A program made the translations under genes and the position numbers. From the NCBI GenBank assembly GCA_031259655.1, contig JAIRLF010000262.1, positions 1 through 7,592 on the forward strand: a stretch of 7,592 nt of DNA. Reading direction: 5' to 3'. Shown one piece after another: positions 6,527 to 7,592 of this stretch (positions are counted from its first letter, which is position 1; every line of letters starts with the position of its first letter). This DNA is from Prevotellaceae bacterium (GTDB taxonomy: Bacteria > Bacteroidota > Bacteroidia > Bacteroidales > UBA932). The notes beneath the pieces were generated by a model. It was given only the letters and a program-made list of their open reading frames with translations, was not told the origin of the DNA and did no database searches.

Positions 6527-7545
6527 ATAATCTTATAATATCTTTTTATCAATGTTGATGCCTGTGAATTAATGTATTTATTAAAGATTTTCTGTTCGTC
6601 TTTTTCCAAAGAATGATATCGAACAGAGTGTTCTTTTAAAAAATCCTCCAAAATATCTTTGCTGAACAGTCCGATTAACTTGCCGGTGTCTTTCGGCATC
6701 GAAACTGACCCGATTTTGCTGACTACGTTGTCCAGACGGTTTTCGGTAACATATTCTTCGCCGGTATCGAGCAAGTTTTGCAGAAGTTCGCTGTATGAAG
6801 GTTCTGCGGACGGGGTTTTTACCCGTTTCTTCACCGATTTTTTTTCGGCAAACCTGCTGTTTTTGCTTTTCAGCAGTACACGCGCTCCGTTGTGAAAATA
6901 AAGCGGTTCCGACGGGCGAATCACTATGCCTTCGCAAATATTGTCGTCGACAGGCGGCAACCCCAGCCATTCGGAAATATGGCTCGGAAAGGCGTTCGGA
7001 TATTGCAGACATTCGTCGATTGTTCCCGTAAACAGTGTTTTTGCGTACAGAAATCCGGCTTCTTCGAAGAATGTATTCATCTCGTCCACCACGAGAAACC
7101 GTGAGGTGTCGGCGCCGGAGACATACAGGTCGAAGGCGTAAAATTCGTGATTGGGACAATAGTACACGCCTTTTTGGATGCATGTTATGCGGGAATCGTT
7201 CGTTACTTCGGGATGCGGATATTTGCCTCCGAACATTTCGCCGAATATCGTCACCGTCAGGGTATCGGGATATTTCTTTTTAACAAGCGTAAACATCTTG
7301 ATTATTCTTTCTTTGTAACGCTCGAGCAACTCTTCGTGACCATAAAAACTTTCGCCGGATTCGACAAATCCGGTGCGCTTCCCTGCGCTTACGATTTCTC
7401 CGTCGGTCGCAAAACAAAAATTCGCGCCGTGAACTTTCTCCTGTATCACAAATCGCGCATTTTGATGACCTTCGAGTTCGATTTTATCTACAAACTCCTT
7501 ATCAAAAACGTTTTCGATAGAATTATATTTCTTAAACGATATCAT
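6523..7545 (-). CDS. T4 Rnl2-like RNA ligase
   Basis: This ATP-dependent RNA ligase seals 3'-OH/5'-phosphate RNA ends, the class of phage T4 RNA ligase 2 and the trypanosome editing ligases. With the start at 7545 it has 340 residues (T4 Rnl2 has 334). All nucleotidyltransferase motifs are present: motif I EKVHGANF with the adenylated Lys37 (T4 Lys35), KRTG with Arg57, motif III FGEMFGGKY with Glu103, motif IIIa FYAFDLYV, motif IV EGIVIRP with Glu206, and motif V LLKSKNSRF with Lys226 and Lys228. The Rnl2-specific C-terminal domain is also there, YVTENRLDNVVSKIG at 265-279 and KDILEDF at 296-302, after a lysine-rich linker. An in-frame GTG at 7581 would add 12 residues, but it lies upstream of and runs through the promoter box. 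The T4-like N-terminus MISFKKYNSIEN also supports the ATG at 7543-7545. It heads the operon and overlaps the RNase gene by ATGA. Confidence 0.93.
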   Translation of the reverse strand: MISFKKYNSIENVFDKEFVDKIELEGHQNARFVIQEKVHGANFCFATDGEIVSAGKRTGFVESGESFYGHEELLERYKERIIKMFTLVKKKYPDTLTVTIFGEMFGGKYPHPEVTNDSRITCIQKGVYYCPNHEFYAFDLYVSGADTSRFLVVDEMNTFFEEAGFLYAKTLFTGTIDECLQYPNAFPSHISEWLGLPPVDDNICEGIVIRPSEPLYFHNGARVLLKSKNSRFAEKKSVKKRVKTPSAEPSYSELLQNLLDTGEEYVTENRLDNVVSKIGSVSMPKDTGKLIGLFSKDILEDFLKEHSVRYHSLEKDEQKIFNKYINSQASTLIKRYYKII

Positions 7546-7569
7546 AATACTGTTCTTTAAATCGAAGTG

Positions 7570-7577
7570 CAAAGGTA
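7570..7577 (-). promoter_or_regulatory. Bacteroidetes-type -7 promoter box for the RNA ligase operon
   Basis: On the minus strand the sequence TACCTTTG followed by C (7569) matches the Bacteroidetes primary sigma-factor -7 consensus TAnnTTTGY exactly. Transcription would start roughly at 7560-7566. That gives a leader of about 15-20 nt before the ATG at 7545, with no Shine-Dalgarno sequence but an A-rich stretch (AAAGAACAG). The partner -33 TTTG element would fall just beyond the window edge and cannot be checked. The placement rules out the upstream GTG as the start of the ligase. Confidence 0.7.
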
Positions 7578-7592
7578 ACACATTTTTTCATA

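Noticed and set aside
7147..7560. A 137-codon plus-strand open frame opposite the RNA ligase
   Set aside because: It is the antisense shadow of a gene with complete Rnl2 motifs and covers the promoter region of that gene.
7534..7591. A short minus-strand frame starting ATG at 7591 (MKKCVTFALRFKEQ...)
   Set aside because: It ends after about 19 codons, overlaps the promoter box and the ligase start, and has no independent support.

Overview
The window looks like a chromosomal segment from a member of the Bacteroidota, probably Bacteroidales or a relative. The evidence is threefold. A perfect Bacteroidetes-type -7 promoter box (TAnnTTTGY) sits at the right edge. The gene starts lack Shine-Dalgarno sequences and have A-rich leaders instead. 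The gene families are also typical of that phylum: an Rpn-like PD-(D/E)XK protein, a Wzx-like flippase with the FRYAAEPYFF motif, KduI and MqnD. No rRNA, tRNA, CRISPR array or recognisable insertion-sequence transposase is visible.

All seven genes are on the minus strand, so the reading order runs from high to low coordinates. At the right end a promoter drives a T4 Rnl2-like RNA ligase (6523-7545). This gene overlaps a beta-CASP metallo-beta-lactamase RNase (5126-6526) by an ATGA, and that gene overlaps mqnD (4278-5129, futalosine-pathway menaquinone synthesis) by another ATGA. A 43-bp gap leads to kduI (3395-4234, unsaturated uronate catabolism). A 90-bp AT-rich gap leads to an Rpn-family nuclease-like gene with a repeat-coded coiled-coil tail (2339-3304). 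A 30-bp gap then leads to a membrane-anchored family 2 glycosyltransferase (1160-2308), which is coupled by a third ATGA overlap to a polysaccharide flippase that runs off the left edge (1-1163).

Functionally the window splits into three parts. The first is a possible RNA cut-and-seal pair, ligase plus endo/exoribonuclease, with a menaquinone gene riding on the same transcript. The second is two stand-alone genes, kduI and the rpn-like gene. The third is an envelope-glycan pair, glycosyltransferase plus flippase. The most notable points are the translationally coupled RNA ligase/RNase pair and a glycosyltransferase whose usual acidic catalytic motifs appear eroded although its reading frame is intact. 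Coding density is very high: the only non-coding stretches are 2309-2338, 3305-3394, 4235-4277 and 7546-7592.
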